From Erwinia billingiae Eb661 (GTDB taxonomy: Bacteria > Pseudomonadota > Gammaproteobacteria > Enterobacterales > Enterobacteriaceae), in contig NC_014306.1 in NCBI RefSeq assembly GCF_000196615.1, positions 4,774,001 through 4,838,000 of the forward strand: 64,000 nucleotides of DNA, in the 5' to 3' direction. Made by a program: the position numbers and the translations under genes. Positions 1-10,744 of this stretch are shown piece by piece (the stretch's first letter is position 1; every line of letters starts with the position of its first letter). Under the pieces are notes generated by a model. It searched no databases and had not been told where the DNA came from. It worked only from the letters and a program-made list of their open reading frames with translations.

Positions 1-40
1 CGGTGGATTGTACTGGATTGCGTTGAGGTTCGTGGCGTAA
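1..40 (+). CDS. C-terminal end of a + strand gene, possibly pitA
   Basis: An open frame enters from the left edge and ends at the TAA at 38-40; the last residues read GGLYWIALRFVA. A bidirectional terminator follows. In E. coli pitA (low-affinity phosphate transporter) lies directly before uspB in this convergent layout, and a hydrophobic membrane-protein tail fits. Only 12 residues are visible, so the identity rests on synteny. Confidence 0.4.
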   Translation, partial: GGLYWIALRFVA

Positions 41-60
41 TCAGCAGCAGAAAAAACAAA

Positions 61-87
61 AGGGCGGAGATTATCTCCGCCCTTTTT
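61..87. terminator. Bidirectional intrinsic terminator between the left-edge gene and uspB
   Basis: A perfect 10-bp stem AGGGCGGAGA / TCTCCGCCCT (61-70 and 74-83) with a 3-nt loop is followed by a T-run on the + strand and preceded by an A-run at 51-60. It can stop transcription from both convergent genes. Confidence 0.9.
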
Positions 88-109
88 CGTTTCTGATGTC
101 GGCGCGGCG

Positions 110-445
110 TTAGTGCCAAATCGCCAGCCCGACCAGACTAATTACAATCAATCCGCATAAGGCGCTGGTCAGGATAAACTGGCCCCGAACCCGCTCGCAG
201 CGGCGAATAAACTCATCATCATGATGGTCGCGATAACGCTGTGACCAGATATAACGCACCAGTCGAACCTGCTTGCTCGGCTGCCCGTGTGAGGTAAAAA
301 ATCCCGCGCCATCCACATATTGATACAGTAAAGGGTCACACCCACGTAGCACCACTAAAAGCGCGCGCAAAGAGGAAAAGTAGCGCGCCATATTCACCAC
401 ACAAACCACACAAAGAGCCCAGAAAAGCGCGATGGTGCTGATCAT
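110..445 (-). CDS. uspB: Universal stress protein B
   Basis: 111-residue inner-membrane protein almost identical in pattern to E. coli UspB, including the MIST N-terminus, the [15 protein letters not shown] segment and the [16 protein letters not shown] segment. Hydrophobic helices lie at both ends (about residues 2-20 and 90-110). The frame could start seven codons upstream, but ATG 445 gives the E. coli length and has GGGAGGGG just before it. It diverges from uspA as in E. coli, where uspB is a sigma-S-dependent stationary-phase gene needed for ethanol resistance. Its molecular function is unknown. Confidence 0.96.
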   Translation of the reverse strand: MISTIALFWALCVVCVVNMARYFSSLRALLVVLRGCDPLLYQYVDGAGFFTSHGQPSKQVRLVRYIWSQRYRDHHDDEFIRRCERVRGQFILTSALCGLIVISLVGLAIWH

Positions 446-891
446 GATCCCCTCCCGGCAAGGCATCTAAAGGACGTTATCCGCGGGGAATGCCGGACAA
501 GCCCCACAATGATTCGCCAATCACCTCATTGAACCAGACAGAATTGAAGTTGTAACCGCTGAGCGACCGTCATTAGCGCATAACGGGTCGTTAATATCAG
601 TGTAGGAGATTTGATTAAAATAATTCCAGCGATGTTTTGCCTGAGCAGCAGAAAGAGAGAAAAATTCATTTTGATCCCGCTCGCAAAGGGCGCGGCCTGC
701 ACGCCCGTCTGTTAACAATTCGGGCTATAATAAATGCGAAAACTATAAAGGTGCCGGGATGTTTGCTCATCTCAGGCGCGGTACTAAACCATCATGCATT
801 AAACATTAGCAACGGATTTCAATGTGTTATGATGCAAAAAGACAACTTTGTCGGCGGATAACTCTCCGCAACGAATGAAAGGAGTATCGTT
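446..891. other. Divergent uspB-uspA intergenic region
   Basis: 446 bp without a convincing gene. It must contain the uspB promoter (leftward) and uspA promoter (rightward, see 806-833). Short frames at 521-718 (-) and 637-861 (+) lack a good ribosome binding site and recognisable content. AT-rich stretches at 600-630 and 720-760 suit stress-gene promoters, but I cannot assign a sigma-S site with confidence. Confidence 0.6.
806..833 (+). promoter_or_regulatory. Candidate uspA promoter
   Basis: TATGAT at 828-833 is preceded by TGT, making an extended -10. TTAGCA at 806-811 lies 16 bp upstream as a weak -35. It sits 58 bp before the uspA ATG. E. coli uspA is read from a sigma-70 promoter; this match was made by eye. 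Confidence 0.5.
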
Positions 892-1329
892 ATGTCTTAC
901 AAACACATTCTGATTGCAGTCGACCTTTCCCCTGAAAGTAAGCTGCTGGTCGCCAAAGCGGTGTCCATGGCGCGTCCTTACGATGCCAAAGTGTCACTGA
1001 TCCACGTCGATGTGAACTATTCCGACCTGTATACCGGGTTGATCGATGTAAATCTTGGCGATATGCAAAAACGTATCTCTGAAGAGACCCACACCGCCCT
1101 GACTGACCTCTCTAACAGCGCAGGCTACCCGATTTCCGAAACCCTGAGCGGCAGCGGCGATCTGGGCCAGGTACTGGTTGATGCCATCAAAAAATACGAT
1201 GTGGATTTGGTGGTCTGTGGTCACCATCAGGACTTCTGGAGCAAGCTGATGTCCTCGGCGCGTCAGCTGATCAACACCGTCCATATCGATATGCTGATCG
1301 TGCCGCTGCGCGACGAAGAAGACGAATAG
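892..1329 (+). CDS. uspA: Universal stress protein A
   Basis: 145 residues, one more than E. coli UspA, with the same N-terminus ([16 protein letters not shown]) and the conserved [19 protein letters not shown] segment. UspA-fold cytoplasmic protein that dimerises and accumulates on growth arrest; the enterobacterial UspA subfamily does not bind ATP and lacks the GxGxxG motif. The strong site AAAGGAG (878-884) fixes the start. The C-terminus is acidic (DEEDE). In E. coli dtpB follows; here the gene runs straight into a terminator and convergent rsmJ. Confidence 0.97.
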   Translation: MSYKHILIAVDLSPESKLLVAKAVSMARPYDAKVSLIHVDVNYSDLYTGLIDVNLGDMQKRISEETHTALTDLSNSAGYPISETLSGSGDLGQVLVDAIKKYDVDLVVCGHHQDFWSKLMSSARQLINTVHIDMLIVPLRDEEDE

Positions 1330-1351
1330 TCTGAAGCATAAGACAAAAGAA

Positions 1352-1377
1352 AGGGCGGAAAATATTCCGCCCTTTTT
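1352..1377. terminator. Bidirectional terminator between uspA and rsmJ
   Basis: A 9-bp stem AGGGCGGAA / TTCCGCCCT (1352-1360, 1365-1373) with an AATA loop is followed by T5 and preceded on the other side by an A-rich tract. It serves the convergent uspA and rsmJ transcripts. Confidence 0.9.
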
Positions 1378-1395
1378 GTTTTCGCCAACCGGCGT

Positions 1396-2151
1396 TTATT
1401 CGCTGATTAGCGGCGGATAGATATCAAACCGGTGGCTTTTGGTCACCACCGCCGCCTGTGTTACCACGCCCGCCAGGGGCGGTGCGTAGTCAGGCCGCTT
1501 CACCACCACGCGCTTCTTCGCCAGACGCCGGGCCGGTTCCAGCAGGCCATCGGCATCGTCATCGGCACCCACCAGCGTCTGGAAAACCCGCATCTCTTTT
1601 TTGACCAGCGCGCTTTTCTGCTTGTGGGGGAACATCGGATCGAGATAAACCACATCCGGCTGTTCAACGATCTCAGCGAGTGCTTGCAGGCTCGACGCGT
1701 GGATCAAGGTCAGCCGTTCGCGCAGCCAGCCGCCGATTTCGGCACTTTCATAGCCACGCCGTAAACCGTCATCTAACAGCGCGGCCACCACCGGATGGCG
1801 CTCCAGCATCTGCACACGGCAGCCAATCGAAGCCAGCACAAAGGCATCGCGTCCCAGGCCGGCAGTGGCATCGACCACCGCAGGCAGATAACCGCTTTTG
1901 ATGCCGACCGCTCTGGCCACCGCTTCGCCGCGACCACCGCCAAAACGCCGACGGTGCGCCATCGCGCCTTCTACGAAGTCGACAAAAATCCCGCCAAGCT
2001 TAGGCTCATCGAGCTTGCGCAGTTCGAGGTGCGTAGCGGTCATTACCAGCGCCATCGGCGCTGACGCATCGTGCTCCAGCTGCCAGCGATCGGCTAAAAC
2101 AGATAAGGCGCCGTCTCCGGCGCCCGATTCATCCACTAAACAAATCTTCAC
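1396..2151 (-). CDS. rsmJ: 16S rRNA (guanine1516-N2)-methyltransferase RsmJ
   Basis: 251 residues; methylates G1516 of 16S rRNA using S-adenosylmethionine. Visible family hallmarks are the SAM-binding stretch [14 protein letters not shown], the catalytic-loop sequence [13 protein letters not shown] and the C-terminal [10 protein letters not shown]. The frame extends further upstream into prlC, but homology starts at VKICLVDES, where a GTG at 2151 lies 7 bp after the prlC stop codon; this gives the family length (250 in E. coli). It is probably co-transcribed and translationally coupled with prlC, as in E. coli. Confidence 0.95.
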   Translation of the reverse strand: MKICLVDESGAGDGALSVLADRWQLEHDASAPMALVMTATHLELRKLDEPKLGGIFVDFVEGAMAHRRRFGGGRGEAVARAVGIKSGYLPAVVDATAGLGRDAFVLASIGCRVQMLERHPVVAALLDDGLRRGYESAEIGGWLRERLTLIHASSLQALAEIVEQPDVVYLDPMFPHKQKSALVKKEMRVFQTLVGADDDADGLLEPARRLAKKRVVVKRPDYAPPLAGVVTQAAVVTKSHRFDIYPPLISE

Positions 2152-2158
2152 GTTAACG

Positions 2159-4198
2159 CTATTCCTGAATACCGTAATGAGCCAGCATCGCATCCAGCTG
2201 CGGCTCACGCCCACGGAAGCGTTTGAACAGCTCCATTGGCTCTTCAGACCCGCCACGGGTCAGAATGTTATCGAGGAATGACTGGCCGGTTTTACGATTG
2301 AAAATACCTTCTTCTTCAAAGCGCGAGTAGGCATCGGCAGCCAGCACGTCGGCCCACAGATAGCTGTAGTAACCCGCCGCATAGCCACCGGCAAAGATAT
2401 GGCTGAAGGCATGCGGGAAGCGGCCCCAGGCTGGACTTGGGATCACCGCCACCAGCTGCTTAATCTCTTTCAGCATCTCCAGGATCTGCGCGCCTTTGGC
2501 CGGGTCGAACTCGGCATGCAGGCGGAAGTCGAACAGGCCGAACTCCAGCTGACGCAGGATAAACAGCGCCGCCTGGTAGTTTTTCGCCGCCAGCATTTTC
2601 TCCAGCAGTTCCTGCGGCAGTGGCTCGCCGGATTCATAATGGCCGGAGATAAAGGCCAGCGCTTCCGGCTCCCAGCACCAGTTTTCCATAAACTGGCTTG
2701 GCAGCTCGACGGCATCCCATGGCACACCGCTGATGCCAGACACGCCCGGCGTTTCGATACGGGTCAGCATATGGTGCAGGCCATGACCAAACTCATGGAA
2801 CAGCGTGGTCACCTCATCATGGGTAAACAGGGCAGGCTTACCCTTCAGCGGACGGTTGAAGTTACAGGTCAGGTAGGCGACCGGTTTTTGCAGCGAGCCG
2901 TCGGCAAGGCGCATCTGGCCGACGCAGTCATCCATCCACGCCCCGCCGCGTTTATGTTCACGCGCATAGAGATCCAGATAGAAGCTGCCGCGCAGCTCGC
3001 CGGTTTCGTCGAACAGGTCGAAGAAGCGCACGTCAGGATGATAAACATCGACGTCTTTACGCTCTTTGGCAGTGATGCCGTAAATGCGTTTCACCACCTC
3101 GAACAGGCCGTTAACCGCACGCTCTTCCGGGAAGTAAGGACGCAGCTGTTCGTCGCTGATAGAAAACAGGTGTTGCTTCTGCTTCTCACCGAAGTAGGTC
3201 AGATCCCACGGGTTCAGGTCAGAAACGCCGTGCTCTTTCAGCGCGAAGGCGCGCAGCTGTTCGATTTCACGCTCGGCCTGCGGACGGGCACGTTTTGCCA
3301 GACCGGTCAGGAAGTCGGTCACCTGCGCCGGGTTTTCGGCCATTTTGGTGGCCAGCGATTTGTCGGCGTAGGAGTCAAAGCCCAGCAATTGGGCCAGTTC
3401 GTGGCGCAGCGCCAGCTCTTCAGCCATCACCTCGCTGTTGTCCCACTTGCCGGCATTCGGGCCCTGATCGGAGGCACGGGTGGAGAAGGCGCGGTACATC
3501 TCTTCGCGCAGCGCCTGATTGTCGCAGTAGGTCATCACCGGCAGATAGCTCGGGATATCCAGCGTTAACAGCCAGCCTTCCTGCTCTTTGGCTTCAGCCT
3601 GCGCTTTGGCCGCGCCCAGTGCGCTTTCCGGCAGACCGGCAAGCTCGCTTTCATCGGTGACAAGCTTGCTCCAGCCCATGGTGGCATCAAGCACGTTGTT
3701 GCTGTATTTCGAGCCCAGCTCGGACAGGCGCGCGGCGATTTCGCCATAACGCTTCTGCTTCTCTTTCGACAGGCCAATACCGGACAGCTCAAAATCACGC
3801 AGCGCGTTATCCACGGCTTTTTTCTGCGGGGCGGTTAATCCGGCGTAACTGGTCTCTTTCAGATTGCGGTAAGCCTGATACAGGCCTTCGTGCTGGCCCA
3901 CCCAGGTGCTGTATTCGGACAGCAGCGGCAGCGTTTGCTCATAGGCTTCGCGCAGTTCCGGGCTGTTTTTCACCGAATTCAGGTGGCTGACCGGCGAAAA
4001 CAGACGGCTTAAATGGTCATCAACTTCAGCCAGTGGCTGAACCAGGTTATCCCAGGTGTAAGGCGCGCCCTGGGCAACCGCTTTCTCCACCGCCGCACGG
4101 CTCTCGGCCAGTGCCTGAGTGACAGCAGGGACCACGTGTTCGGGTTTGATGGCGGAGAAAGGAGGAAGCGTAAAAGAGGAGAGTAACGGATTGGTCAT
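2159..4198 (-). CDS. prlC: Oligopeptidase A
   Basis: 679 residues (E. coli 680); cytoplasmic M3 zinc metallopeptidase that degrades oligopeptides and signal peptides. The zinc motif HEFGH is at residues 468-472 in [12 protein letters not shown], with the second-sphere region further on ([14 protein letters not shown]). The N-terminus MTNPLLSSF matches E. coli when started at ATG 4198; an in-frame ATG eight codons upstream is not used by homologues. It is the first gene of prlC-rsmJ. The E. coli gene belongs to the heat-shock regulon; I did not find a clear sigma-32 promoter here. Confidence 0.97.
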   Translation of the reverse strand: MTNPLLSSFTLPPFSAIKPEHVVPAVTQALAESRAAVEKAVAQGAPYTWDNLVQPLAEVDDHLSRLFSPVSHLNSVKNSPELREAYEQTLPLLSEYSTWVGQHEGLYQAYRNLKETSYAGLTAPQKKAVDNALRDFELSGIGLSKEKQKRYGEIAARLSELGSKYSNNVLDATMGWSKLVTDESELAGLPESALGAAKAQAEAKEQEGWLLTLDIPSYLPVMTYCDNQALREEMYRAFSTRASDQGPNAGKWDNSEVMAEELALRHELAQLLGFDSYADKSLATKMAENPAQVTDFLTGLAKRARPQAEREIEQLRAFALKEHGVSDLNPWDLTYFGEKQKQHLFSISDEQLRPYFPEERAVNGLFEVVKRIYGITAKERKDVDVYHPDVRFFDLFDETGELRGSFYLDLYAREHKRGGAWMDDCVGQMRLADGSLQKPVAYLTCNFNRPLKGKPALFTHDEVTTLFHEFGHGLHHMLTRIETPGVSGISGVPWDAVELPSQFMENWCWEPEALAFISGHYESGEPLPQELLEKMLAAKNYQAALFILRQLEFGLFDFRLHAEFDPAKGAQILEMLKEIKQLVAVIPSPAWGRFPHAFSHIFAGGYAAGYYSYLWADVLAADAYSRFEEEGIFNRKTGQSFLDNILTRGGSEEPMELFKRFRGREPQLDAMLAHYGIQE

Positions 4199-4434
4199 TG
4201 CGCAGTCCTTATAGTCAAACATGTTTGAGGCGCGTTTAAGCGCGCGATTAGGTTAACATGAGGCTAAGTGTAGCGAAATTCAATGGCCTGATTGAGAAAA
4301 CCCGGCTGTTGATCCTGGTCATTTTCACCGGTAAATCCTGACCTTTTCACCACGATTCCAGTTGCCTGCCCCGACGGCCAGCCGCATACTTTCGCCGTTT
4401 TCCGGTTAACACGATTTCTACACGGAGTGTTGTT

Positions 4435-5259
4435 ATGTGGTACGTCTTTGCGGCCTCGTTACTTTTTCTGCCTTTTTACCGCCGCGCCTCGTACGGGCTG
4501 CTGGCGCTCGCGCTGATAATGGCGGCCGTGGATGGCACGCTTCACTGGCCGGCGATCGCCGCCTTAGTGGTGCTCGGCGCGGTGGCGATGGGCCATCGGC
4601 AAATCAAAAAACCTGCCGCCGTTACGGTGGTGACTGAAGCGGTACTGGTGCTGGGCTCGGTGGCGCTGATGCTGCATCTGATCCCCGGATTCTCTAACCC
4701 GCAGATTGTCAGCGAGGTGAAAGCCGGGCCAGAAAGCGCGCCTTTCAGCTTCTATTACAACCTCGATAAGGCGTTGATCCCCTTCCTGCTGCTCGCCTGT
4801 CTGCCCACGCTGCTTAAGCGTCCGGCGGCAGGACCGAAGAACACGCTGTGGTGGCTGGTGCTGATGCTGTCATTGCCGCTGCTGCTGCTGATTGCCACTC
4901 TGGCCGGCGGCCTACGCGTCGAGCGGCACCTGCCCGAGTGGCTGGGTGCCTTTATGCTGGCGAACCTGTTCTTTGTCTCGTTTGCGGAGGAAGCGCTGTT
5001 TCGTGGCTACCTGCAACAACGGCTGAGCCAGAAGCTGGGCAACGTCTGGGGATTACTGATTGCCGCCGCGGTGTTTGGCCTGGCGCATATCGCCGGCGGC
5101 CCGCTGCTGGTAATTTTCGCCAGCCTGGCGGGGATAGTCTACGGCCTGGCGTGGCTGTGGAGCGGCAGAGTGTGGGTCGCCACGCTGGTGCACTTCAGCT
5201 TTAATCTGCTGCACCTGCTGTTCTTTACCTATCCGCTGTGGCAACGCCTGCCAGGATAA
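4435..5259 (+). CDS. CPBP-family intramembrane glutamic protease
   Basis: 274-residue polytopic membrane protein of the CPBP/Abi family (PF02517). All family motifs are present: EExxxR at E185-E186-R190 (FAEEALFRG), FxxxH ending at H218 (FGLAHIAGG) and HxxxN at H253-N257 (HFSFN). Hydrophobic segments cover about 5-30, 36-52, 65-80, 110-125, 135-157, 168-182, 203-240 and 247-265. The family includes prenyl-protein proteases such as Rce1 and bacteriocin self-immunity proteins; the substrate here is unknown. It stands alone between prlC (divergent) and rlmJ, a position empty in E. coli. GGAG precedes the ATG by about 7 nt. Confidence 0.9.
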   Translation: MWYVFAASLLFLPFYRRASYGLLALALIMAAVDGTLHWPAIAALVVLGAVAMGHRQIKKPAAVTVVTEAVLVLGSVALMLHLIPGFSNPQIVSEVKAGPESAPFSFYYNLDKALIPFLLLACLPTLLKRPAAGPKNTLWWLVLMLSLPLLLLIATLAGGLRVERHLPEWLGAFMLANLFFVSFAEEALFRGYLQQRLSQKLGNVWGLLIAAAVFGLAHIAGGPLLVIFASLAGIVYGLAWLWSGRVWVATLVHFSFNLLHLLFFTYPLWQRLPG

Positions 5260-5354
5260 CAGAGCATTTTAAGCGCAGGACAGTTATACTGACGCCAATA
5301 TGTGCCGCCCAGCGGCGGCACGCTCCTCATTCCCCACCGGACAGATCCCACGAC

Positions 5355-6197
5355 ATGCTGAGTTATCGCCACAGTTTTCATGCCGGCAATCACGCCGACG
5401 TTCTCAAACACACCGTTCAGAGCCTGATTATCACTGCGCTTAATGAGAAGGATAAACCCTACCTCTATCTGGACACCCACGCCGGTGCCGGGCGCTATCA
5501 GCTGAGCGGCGAGCACGCCGAGCGCACGGGTGAATATCTGGAAGGCATCGCCCGCATCTGGCAACAGGACGATCTGCCGGAAGAGCTGGAGAGCTATATC
5601 TCCTGCGTGCAGGCACTGAACAAGAACGGCAAGCTGCGCTTTTATCCGGGTTCTCCGCTGATCGCCCGTCATCTGCTGCGTCCTTTCGACAAGCTGAACA
5701 TGACCGAGCTGCACCCAAGCGATTACCCGATGCTGCGCAACGAATTCCAGAAAGATGACCGTGCCCGCACCGAACGTGCAGACGGTTTCCAGCAGCTGAA
5801 ATCCAAGCTTCCGCCTCTGTCACGCCGAGGTCTGGTGCTGATCGATCCGCCTTACGAAATGAAAACCGATTATCAGGCGGTGGTTCAGGGTCTGGTGGAA
5901 GGGTATAAGCGTTTTGGTACCGGCGTGTTCGCGCTGTGGTATCCGGTGGTGCTGCGTCAGCAGATCAAACGTATCACCAAAGAGCTGGAAGCATCCGGCA
6001 TTCGCCGCATTCTGCAGATCGAGCTGGGCGTGCGCCCGGACAGCGACCGCTTTGGCATGACCGCGTCCGGGATGATTGTGATCAACCCACCGTGGAAGCT
6101 GGAGCAGCAGATGAACAACGTGCTGCCGTGGCTGCTGAAGCACCTGGTGCCTTCTGGCACCGGCCACACCAAAGTCAGCTGGATCGTACCGGAATAA
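5355..6197 (+). CDS. rlmJ: 23S rRNA (adenine2030-N6)-methyltransferase RlmJ
   Basis: 280 residues, the same length as E. coli RlmJ, starting MLSYRHSFHAGNHADVLKH. It methylates A2030 of 23S rRNA. The SAM-binding segment is LYLDTHAGAGRY and the catalytic N6-adenine motif is DPPY (LIDPPYEMK). The frame stays open 39 codons upstream into the end of the CPBP gene, but ATG 5355 matches all homologues. Monocistronic, with about 95 bp after the previous stop. Confidence 0.97.
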   Translation: MLSYRHSFHAGNHADVLKHTVQSLIITALNEKDKPYLYLDTHAGAGRYQLSGEHAERTGEYLEGIARIWQQDDLPEELESYISCVQALNKNGKLRFYPGSPLIARHLLRPFDKLNMTELHPSDYPMLRNEFQKDDRARTERADGFQQLKSKLPPLSRRGLVLIDPPYEMKTDYQAVVQGLVEGYKRFGTGVFALWYPVVLRQQIKRITKELEASGIRRILQIELGVRPDSDRFGMTASGMIVINPPWKLEQQMNNVLPWLLKHLVPSGTGHTKVSWIVPE

Positions 6198-6260
6198 GTG
6201 ACCACCCGTGGGACGCCGCCGCGCGTCCCACCGCATCAGCCCTGCCTTTCGAACCGCCGC

Positions 6261-7175
6261 TCAGAGCCGGAATAGCGAGAAATCATGCGCCATCTCGGTA
6301 TTTGGAAATATCGCCCGACACTCCGCCAGTAACCTTTCCGCATCCTCTCGCAGATAACGCGAACTGAGGTGGGTGACGATCAGCTTTTTCGCGCCCGCGT
6401 TTTTTGCCGCCGTGGCCGCCTGCACCGTTGAAGAGTGTCCCCGACTGTTGGCTTTTTCTTCCAGCGCCACTTCCAGCGTGGCTTCATGCACCATCACATC
6501 GGCATTCGCCGCCAGTTCGGCGGCTGCGGGCGTCGGGCTGGTATCGCCGAAAATCGCCAGCGTCAGGCCTTTGGTTGCCGGGCCAAGATAGTCTTTGCCC
6601 CTGACCACCCGACCGTCGTCCATGGTCACGGTTTTGCCCAATTTGAGCTGCTGGAACAGCACGCCGGGCTTGATGCCGTCGGCCAGCAGCCGTTGCGCAT
6701 CCAGCGCGCCCGGCTTGTCATGCTCTTCAATACGGAAGCCGTAACACTCAACCGGATGGGTCAGCGGCCAGGCGGTGACGCGGAAATGCTCGTCGCTAAA
6801 AAGCTCGCCGGCGGCGATCTCGACAATCTCCAGCGGGAAGGTCAGCCAGGAGCCGCTAAGGCTGAGGGTGGTGTCGATAAAGGCCTTGATGCCTTTTGGG
6901 CCGTAAAGGGTCAGGGTGTCGCTGATGCCATTCATCGAGCGGCTGGTCAGCAGCCCCGGCAGACCAAAGATATGGTCGCCGTGCAGATGGGTGATAAAAA
7001 TTTTCTCGATTTTCCCGGTCTTCACCTGGGAGCGCATCATCTGATGCTGGGTGCCTTCGCCGCAGTCAAACAGCCAGCAACCGCTGCGCGTCCCCTGCAA
7101 ATTCAAGGCGATACTGGTGACATTCCGCTGGCGGCTGGGCGTGCCCGCGCCGGTCCCTAAAAATAGCAGTTCCAT
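6261..7175 (-). CDS. rnz: Ribonuclease Z (RNase BN/ElaC)
   Basis: 304 residues; metallo-beta-lactamase-fold tRNA 3'-processing nuclease (E. coli ElaC/RbnA, 305 residues). The zinc motif HxHxDH is at H63-H65-D67-H68 ([13 protein letters not shown]). Further metal ligands lie in [16 protein letters not shown] and the C-terminal THLSSRY. N-terminus [18 protein letters not shown] is typical. In E. coli the gene is near nuo/menF, not gor, so its location here is a rearrangement. It converges with rlmJ across about 60 bp and diverges from gor. Confidence 0.95.
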   Translation of the reverse strand: MELLFLGTGAGTPSRQRNVTSIALNLQGTRSGCWLFDCGEGTQHQMMRSQVKTGKIEKIFITHLHGDHIFGLPGLLTSRSMNGISDTLTLYGPKGIKAFIDTTLSLSGSWLTFPLEIVEIAAGELFSDEHFRVTAWPLTHPVECYGFRIEEHDKPGALDAQRLLADGIKPGVLFQQLKLGKTVTMDDGRVVRGKDYLGPATKGLTLAIFGDTSPTPAAAELAANADVMVHEATLEVALEEKANSRGHSSTVQAATAAKNAGAKKLIVTHLSSRYLREDAERLLAECRAIFPNTEMAHDFSLFRL

Positions 7176-7351
7176 CCGGCCTCTCTCTGCCTGTTAGTAT
7201 GCGAAAACAGTGAGCCATCTCGCAGTAATTGTCGATTATCGCTGATTTCCGCCCCGCTGCCCTATCACAATCATAGACGCAAACTTTGCGGCATTTAACC
7301 GAGTGGCGTTACACTACTGCCAATTCATTTCACTGACTTATGGAATCACCG

Positions 7352-8704
7352 ATGACCAGACATTATGACTACCTTGCTATTGGCGGCGGCAGCGGCGGTA
7401 TCGCCTCTATTAACCGTGCCGCGATGTACGGACAGAAATGCGCGCTGATCGAAGCGAAAGAACTCGGCGGTACCTGCGTAAACGTCGGGTGTGTCCCGAA
7501 GAAAGTGATGTGGCACGCGGCGCAGATTGCCGAAGCGATCCATTTGTATGGCCCGGATTACGGCTTCGATACCACCGTTAACAGCTTTAACTGGGCGACG
7601 CTGGTCAAAAACCGCAGCGCTTATATCGACCGTATTCACACCTCGTACGACAACGTGCTGGGTAAAAATAACGTCGACGTGATCAAAGGCTACGCGCGCT
7701 TTATCGATGCGCACACCGTGGAAGTGAACGGCGAAAAAATTACTGCCGACAACATCCTGATCGCCACCGGCGGCCGTCCAACCCATCCGTCGATTCCGGG
7801 TGCGGAATACGGTATCGACTCTGACGGCTTCTTCGAGCTGGATGCCCTGCCAAAACGCACTGCCGTGGTCGGTGCCGGCTACATCGCGGTCGAAATCGCC
7901 GGAGTGGTGAACGCGCTGGGTTCCGAAACCCACCTGTTTGTGCGTAAACACGCGCCGCTGCGCAGCTTCGATCCGTTGATCGTCGATACGCTGGTTGAAG
8001 TGATGAATGCTGAAGGCCCGGCGCTGCACACCGAATCCGTGCCGAAAGCGGTGATCAAAAATGCCGACGGCAGCCTGACGCTCCAGTTGGAAAATGGCCA
8101 GGAGCAGACCGTTGACTGTCTGGTATGGGCCATCGGTCGTGAGCCAATGACCGACAACCTGAACCTGGACGTCACGGGCGTGAAGCTGAACGAAAAAGGG
8201 TACATCAGCGTCGATAAGTACCAGAACACCAGCGTGTCTGGCATTTATGCGGTCGGTGATAACACCGGTGCGGTTGAACTGACGCCGGTGGCGGTTGCCG
8301 CAGGTCGTCGTCTGTCAGAGCGCCTGTTTAACAACAAGCCTGAAGAGCATCTGGATTACAGCAACGTGCCAACCGTGGTATTCAGCCACCCGCCAATCGG
8401 CACCGTGGGCCTGAGCGAGCCGGAAGCGCGTGAGAAGTACGGCGACGATGAAGTGAAAGTGTATAAGTCGGCGTTCACCGCCATGTACACCGCCGTGACG
8501 CAGCACCGCCAGCCGTGCCGCATGAAGCTGGTTTGCGTCGGTAAAGACGAGAAGATCGTCGGCATCCACGGTATTGGCTACGGTATGGATGAGATGCTGC
8601 AAGGCTTCGCGGTCGCGCTGAAAATGGGGGCCACCAAGAAAGACTTCGACAACACCGTGGCAATCCACCCGACCGGTTCGGAAGAGTTTGTCACCATGCG
8701 TTAA
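7352..8704 (+). CDS. gor: Glutathione-disulfide reductase
   Basis: 450 residues, equal in length to E. coli Gor; reduces GSSG to GSH with NADPH. FAD-binding GxGxxG is at 11-16 (GGGSGG), redox-active C42 and C47 in [12 protein letters not shown](P)-binding [10 protein letters not shown] near 174-183, and the C-terminal interface histidine-glutamate pair in HPTGSEEF. Start at ATG 7352 ([12 protein letters not shown]); an ATG four codons earlier is less likely by homology. Monocistronic, closed by a strong terminator. Confidence 0.98.
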   Translation: MTRHYDYLAIGGGSGGIASINRAAMYGQKCALIEAKELGGTCVNVGCVPKKVMWHAAQIAEAIHLYGPDYGFDTTVNSFNWATLVKNRSAYIDRIHTSYDNVLGKNNVDVIKGYARFIDAHTVEVNGEKITADNILIATGGRPTHPSIPGAEYGIDSDGFFELDALPKRTAVVGAGYIAVEIAGVVNALGSETHLFVRKHAPLRSFDPLIVDTLVEVMNAEGPALHTESVPKAVIKNADGSLTLQLENGQEQTVDCLVWAIGREPMTDNLNLDVTGVKLNEKGYISVDKYQNTSVSGIYAVGDNTGAVELTPVAVAAGRRLSERLFNNKPEEHLDYSNVPTVVFSHPPIGTVGLSEPEAREKYGDDEVKVYKSAFTAMYTAVTQHRQPCRMKLVCVGKDEKIVGIHGIGYGMDEMLQGFAVALKMGATKKDFDNTVAIHPTGSEEFVTMR

Positions 8705-8720
8705 GTCCTGCTTCAGGATC

Positions 8721-8749
8721 AAAAAAGCCAGCATATGCTGGCTTTTTTT
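8721..8749. terminator. Bidirectional terminator after gor
   Basis: Near-perfect palindrome AAAAAAGCCAGCAT / ATGCTGGCTTTTTT (8721-8734, 8735-8748), working for gor on the + strand and for the chemoreceptor gene on the - strand. Confidence 0.92.
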
Positions 8750-8770
8750 ATGGGCGGAGTGTCGGCGGAA

Positions 8771-10744
8771 TTACCCCTTTTCGTTCGCCCCGGAGAGGCT
8801 CTGCAATACGGACAGCTGCGCGACAGCGTCCTGCATCGCATCCATACCGGCGGTCAGGCTGCGCAGGCTACCGAGGTGCTGGGCGATGCTTTCACGCTGG
8901 TGCGCGGTTTGATGGCTCATGGCAGCAATCGAATCCGCCGCGGCGATGCTGCGGGCCGCCATCTCGCTGGAGGTTTCCACCGTTTCGCTGGCAACGGTAC
9001 GGATGCGGAAGATGGTATCCACCGCCTGACCAATATTGCCGGCCGTCGAATCGGCCTGCTCTTTCGACGAGTGTGCCAGCCGACGAACTTCTCCGGCCAC
9101 CACCGCAAATCCCCGTCCGGCCTCCCCGGCACGCGCCGCTTCAACCGCCGCATTCAGCGACAGCAAATTGGTCTGGAAGGCGATATTGCTGATGCCGCTG
9201 GTGATCTCATTGATGCCGTTAGAGATTTTCTCCAGATCATCCAGCCCCTGGCCCAAACGCAGCTGAGCCTGCTGGCTTTTCTGCGCGATATCGCCAATCG
9301 AGCGGATACTGTTTTCTGCCATCCCCAGCGTCTCATTCTGCGTTTGCGTGGCGGCTTCCAGCATCGGCAAGGCTTCCATCAGCGGTGCCAGCTCCTGCTG
9401 ATAGGCGATCACCCGCTTCAGCACCCGCGACTGAATGCTGTTCAACGCTTCCCAACGACGCAGCGCGCGTTGTGCATAGTGCCCGGCATACCCGGCGTAC
9501 TGCACCGGGAACTGGCTCATCGCCTTCACGTCCTTGTTGAAAAACACCAGCGCAGAGAGCGTCTGGTTAATCGGCACGCCGAGGATTTCGCCAAAGCTGG
9601 AGAAGCCGGCGGCCGGCAGCCCCTTAAAGAAATGGGCGTTATGCAGCTGCCCTTCATTGCCGACCCGGCGCAGGATGCAGTCATTCATCAGAATGGCCGC
9701 CGGCCTGCCGCGGTTGGCGATAAAGGTTTGCCAGTCCTGACGCGTGGTCTGTTTAAAATCTTTCTCTTCCAGCAGATACAGGCGATCGCCAAATTCCAGG
9801 TCGCAGAAAAACTGAATGCTGTCGGCCTCAATTTTGGCGATGGAGCGAATGAAATACTCCTCACCGACCTTCACGCCAAAGGTCAGCCCTTTCAGCTTTT
9901 CGGTCAGCTGCGGCACGTTGCAGCCCAGCCAGCTGGCCAGCGCGTCAGTAAACCTCACCTGCTGGCCCTGCTGATCGAATACCGAACTGACCGTGCGGGC
10001 AATCGGATCGGCCTCGGCGATCAGCCAGCTTTTGTCTTTTGGGACAAAGTTCTGACTTTTGAACGGCGCAAAGGATTTGCCGGCGGCCATCTGGCAGAAA
10101 ATGATGACCGCTTTGCCCTGCAAAATTTTGCCACCTACGCCGATCCAGGTGCCATCAAACTCAATCTTACCGCCAGCCGAGCCGCCGATCGCCAGGCACG
10201 GAAAGCGGCCGCAGTTGTACCAGGCCTGCATCAGGAAGCCTTCCGAGGCGGACAGGCCATCGCAGTAAATCATCGCGAAGGTGCGGTCGGATGAGAGTGG
10301 CATCCGCACCGCCAGCCTGCTGAGCTCCTGCTGGATGGCGTTGATACGGTCGGCGGCGGTGTGGGTGTCATTGACATGTAAATCAACGATATGGGTTTCA
10401 TGACGCGCAATCAGGCTGTCCGGCAGCAACAGCCAGCTTCCCTGCTGACCGGCGCCTTCGCAATAGGTGGTCTCTTTGCCGCTGCTGCTCAGTGCGCCAT
10501 TGGACGAGAGGGTAATCACCGTCAAATCGGCGGAGCTAAAGCGCTGCCAGCTCTGGCTCACCGGCTGAAAGTCGGCATACGGCGGCACAAAGGTCATGAG
10601 AATGCCGGCACTTTTTTCACTGAGTCCGGCCTGCGAAAGCGAAGCAGGCAGGCTGCGGCAGTCAAAGGTCCCGTTTGCGGGCTGGTGTTTATTTCGAAAC
10701 AGCAAAGACGACAGGCGCTGTTTAATCGCCATTAATGGAAACAT
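8771..10744 (-). CDS. FIST-domain methyl-accepting chemotaxis protein, soluble
   Basis: About 657 residues. The first about 400 match the FIST N- and C-terminal sensory domains (PF08495/PF10442; conserved pieces [41 protein letters not shown]). A methyl-accepting signalling domain follows, with the hairpin-tip core [16 protein letters not shown] and [15 protein letters not shown]. No membrane segment is visible, so this is probably a cytoplasmic chemoreceptor or array-associated sensor; FIST domains are thought to bind small ligands, perhaps amino acids. ATG 10744 is chosen as start; TTG 10765 and ATG 10732 are alternatives. No che genes are nearby, so it must feed into a system encoded elsewhere. 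Confidence 0.88.
   Translation of the reverse strand: MFPLMAIKQRLSSLLFRNKHQPANGTFDCRSLPASLSQAGLSEKSAGILMTFVPPYADFQPVSQSWQRFSSADLTVITLSSNGALSSSGKETTYCEGAGQQGSWLLLPDSLIARHETHIVDLHVNDTHTAADRINAIQQELSRLAVRMPLSSDRTFAMIYCDGLSASEGFLMQAWYNCGRFPCLAIGGSAGGKIEFDGTWIGVGGKILQGKAVIIFCQMAAGKSFAPFKSQNFVPKDKSWLIAEADPIARTVSSVFDQQGQQVRFTDALASWLGCNVPQLTEKLKGLTFGVKVGEEYFIRSIAKIEADSIQFFCDLEFGDRLYLLEEKDFKQTTRQDWQTFIANRGRPAAILMNDCILRRVGNEGQLHNAHFFKGLPAAGFSSFGEILGVPINQTLSALVFFNKDVKAMSQFPVQYAGYAGHYAQRALRRWEALNSIQSRVLKRVIAYQQELAPLMEALPMLEAATQTQNETLGMAENSIRSIGDIAQKSQQAQLRLGQGLDDLEKISNGINEITSGISNIAFQTNLLSLNAAVEAARAGEAGRGFAVVAGEVRRLAHSSKEQADSTAGNIGQAVDTIFRIRTVASETVETSSEMAARSIAAADSIAAMSHQTAHQRESIAQHLGSLRSLTAGMDAMQDAVAQLSVLQSLSGANEKG

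Noticed and set aside
521..718. 65-codon - strand frame between uspB and uspA
   Set aside because: No ribosome binding site, no family match, and it covers the divergent promoter region.
2399..3568. 389-codon + strand frame
   Set aside because: Antisense to prlC, which is highly conserved; no motif or ribosome binding site.
8735..10294. 519-codon + strand frame
   Set aside because: It lies antisense to the FIST chemoreceptor, whose domains are clear; the frame has no recognisable motifs and is a product of codon bias in GC-rich DNA.
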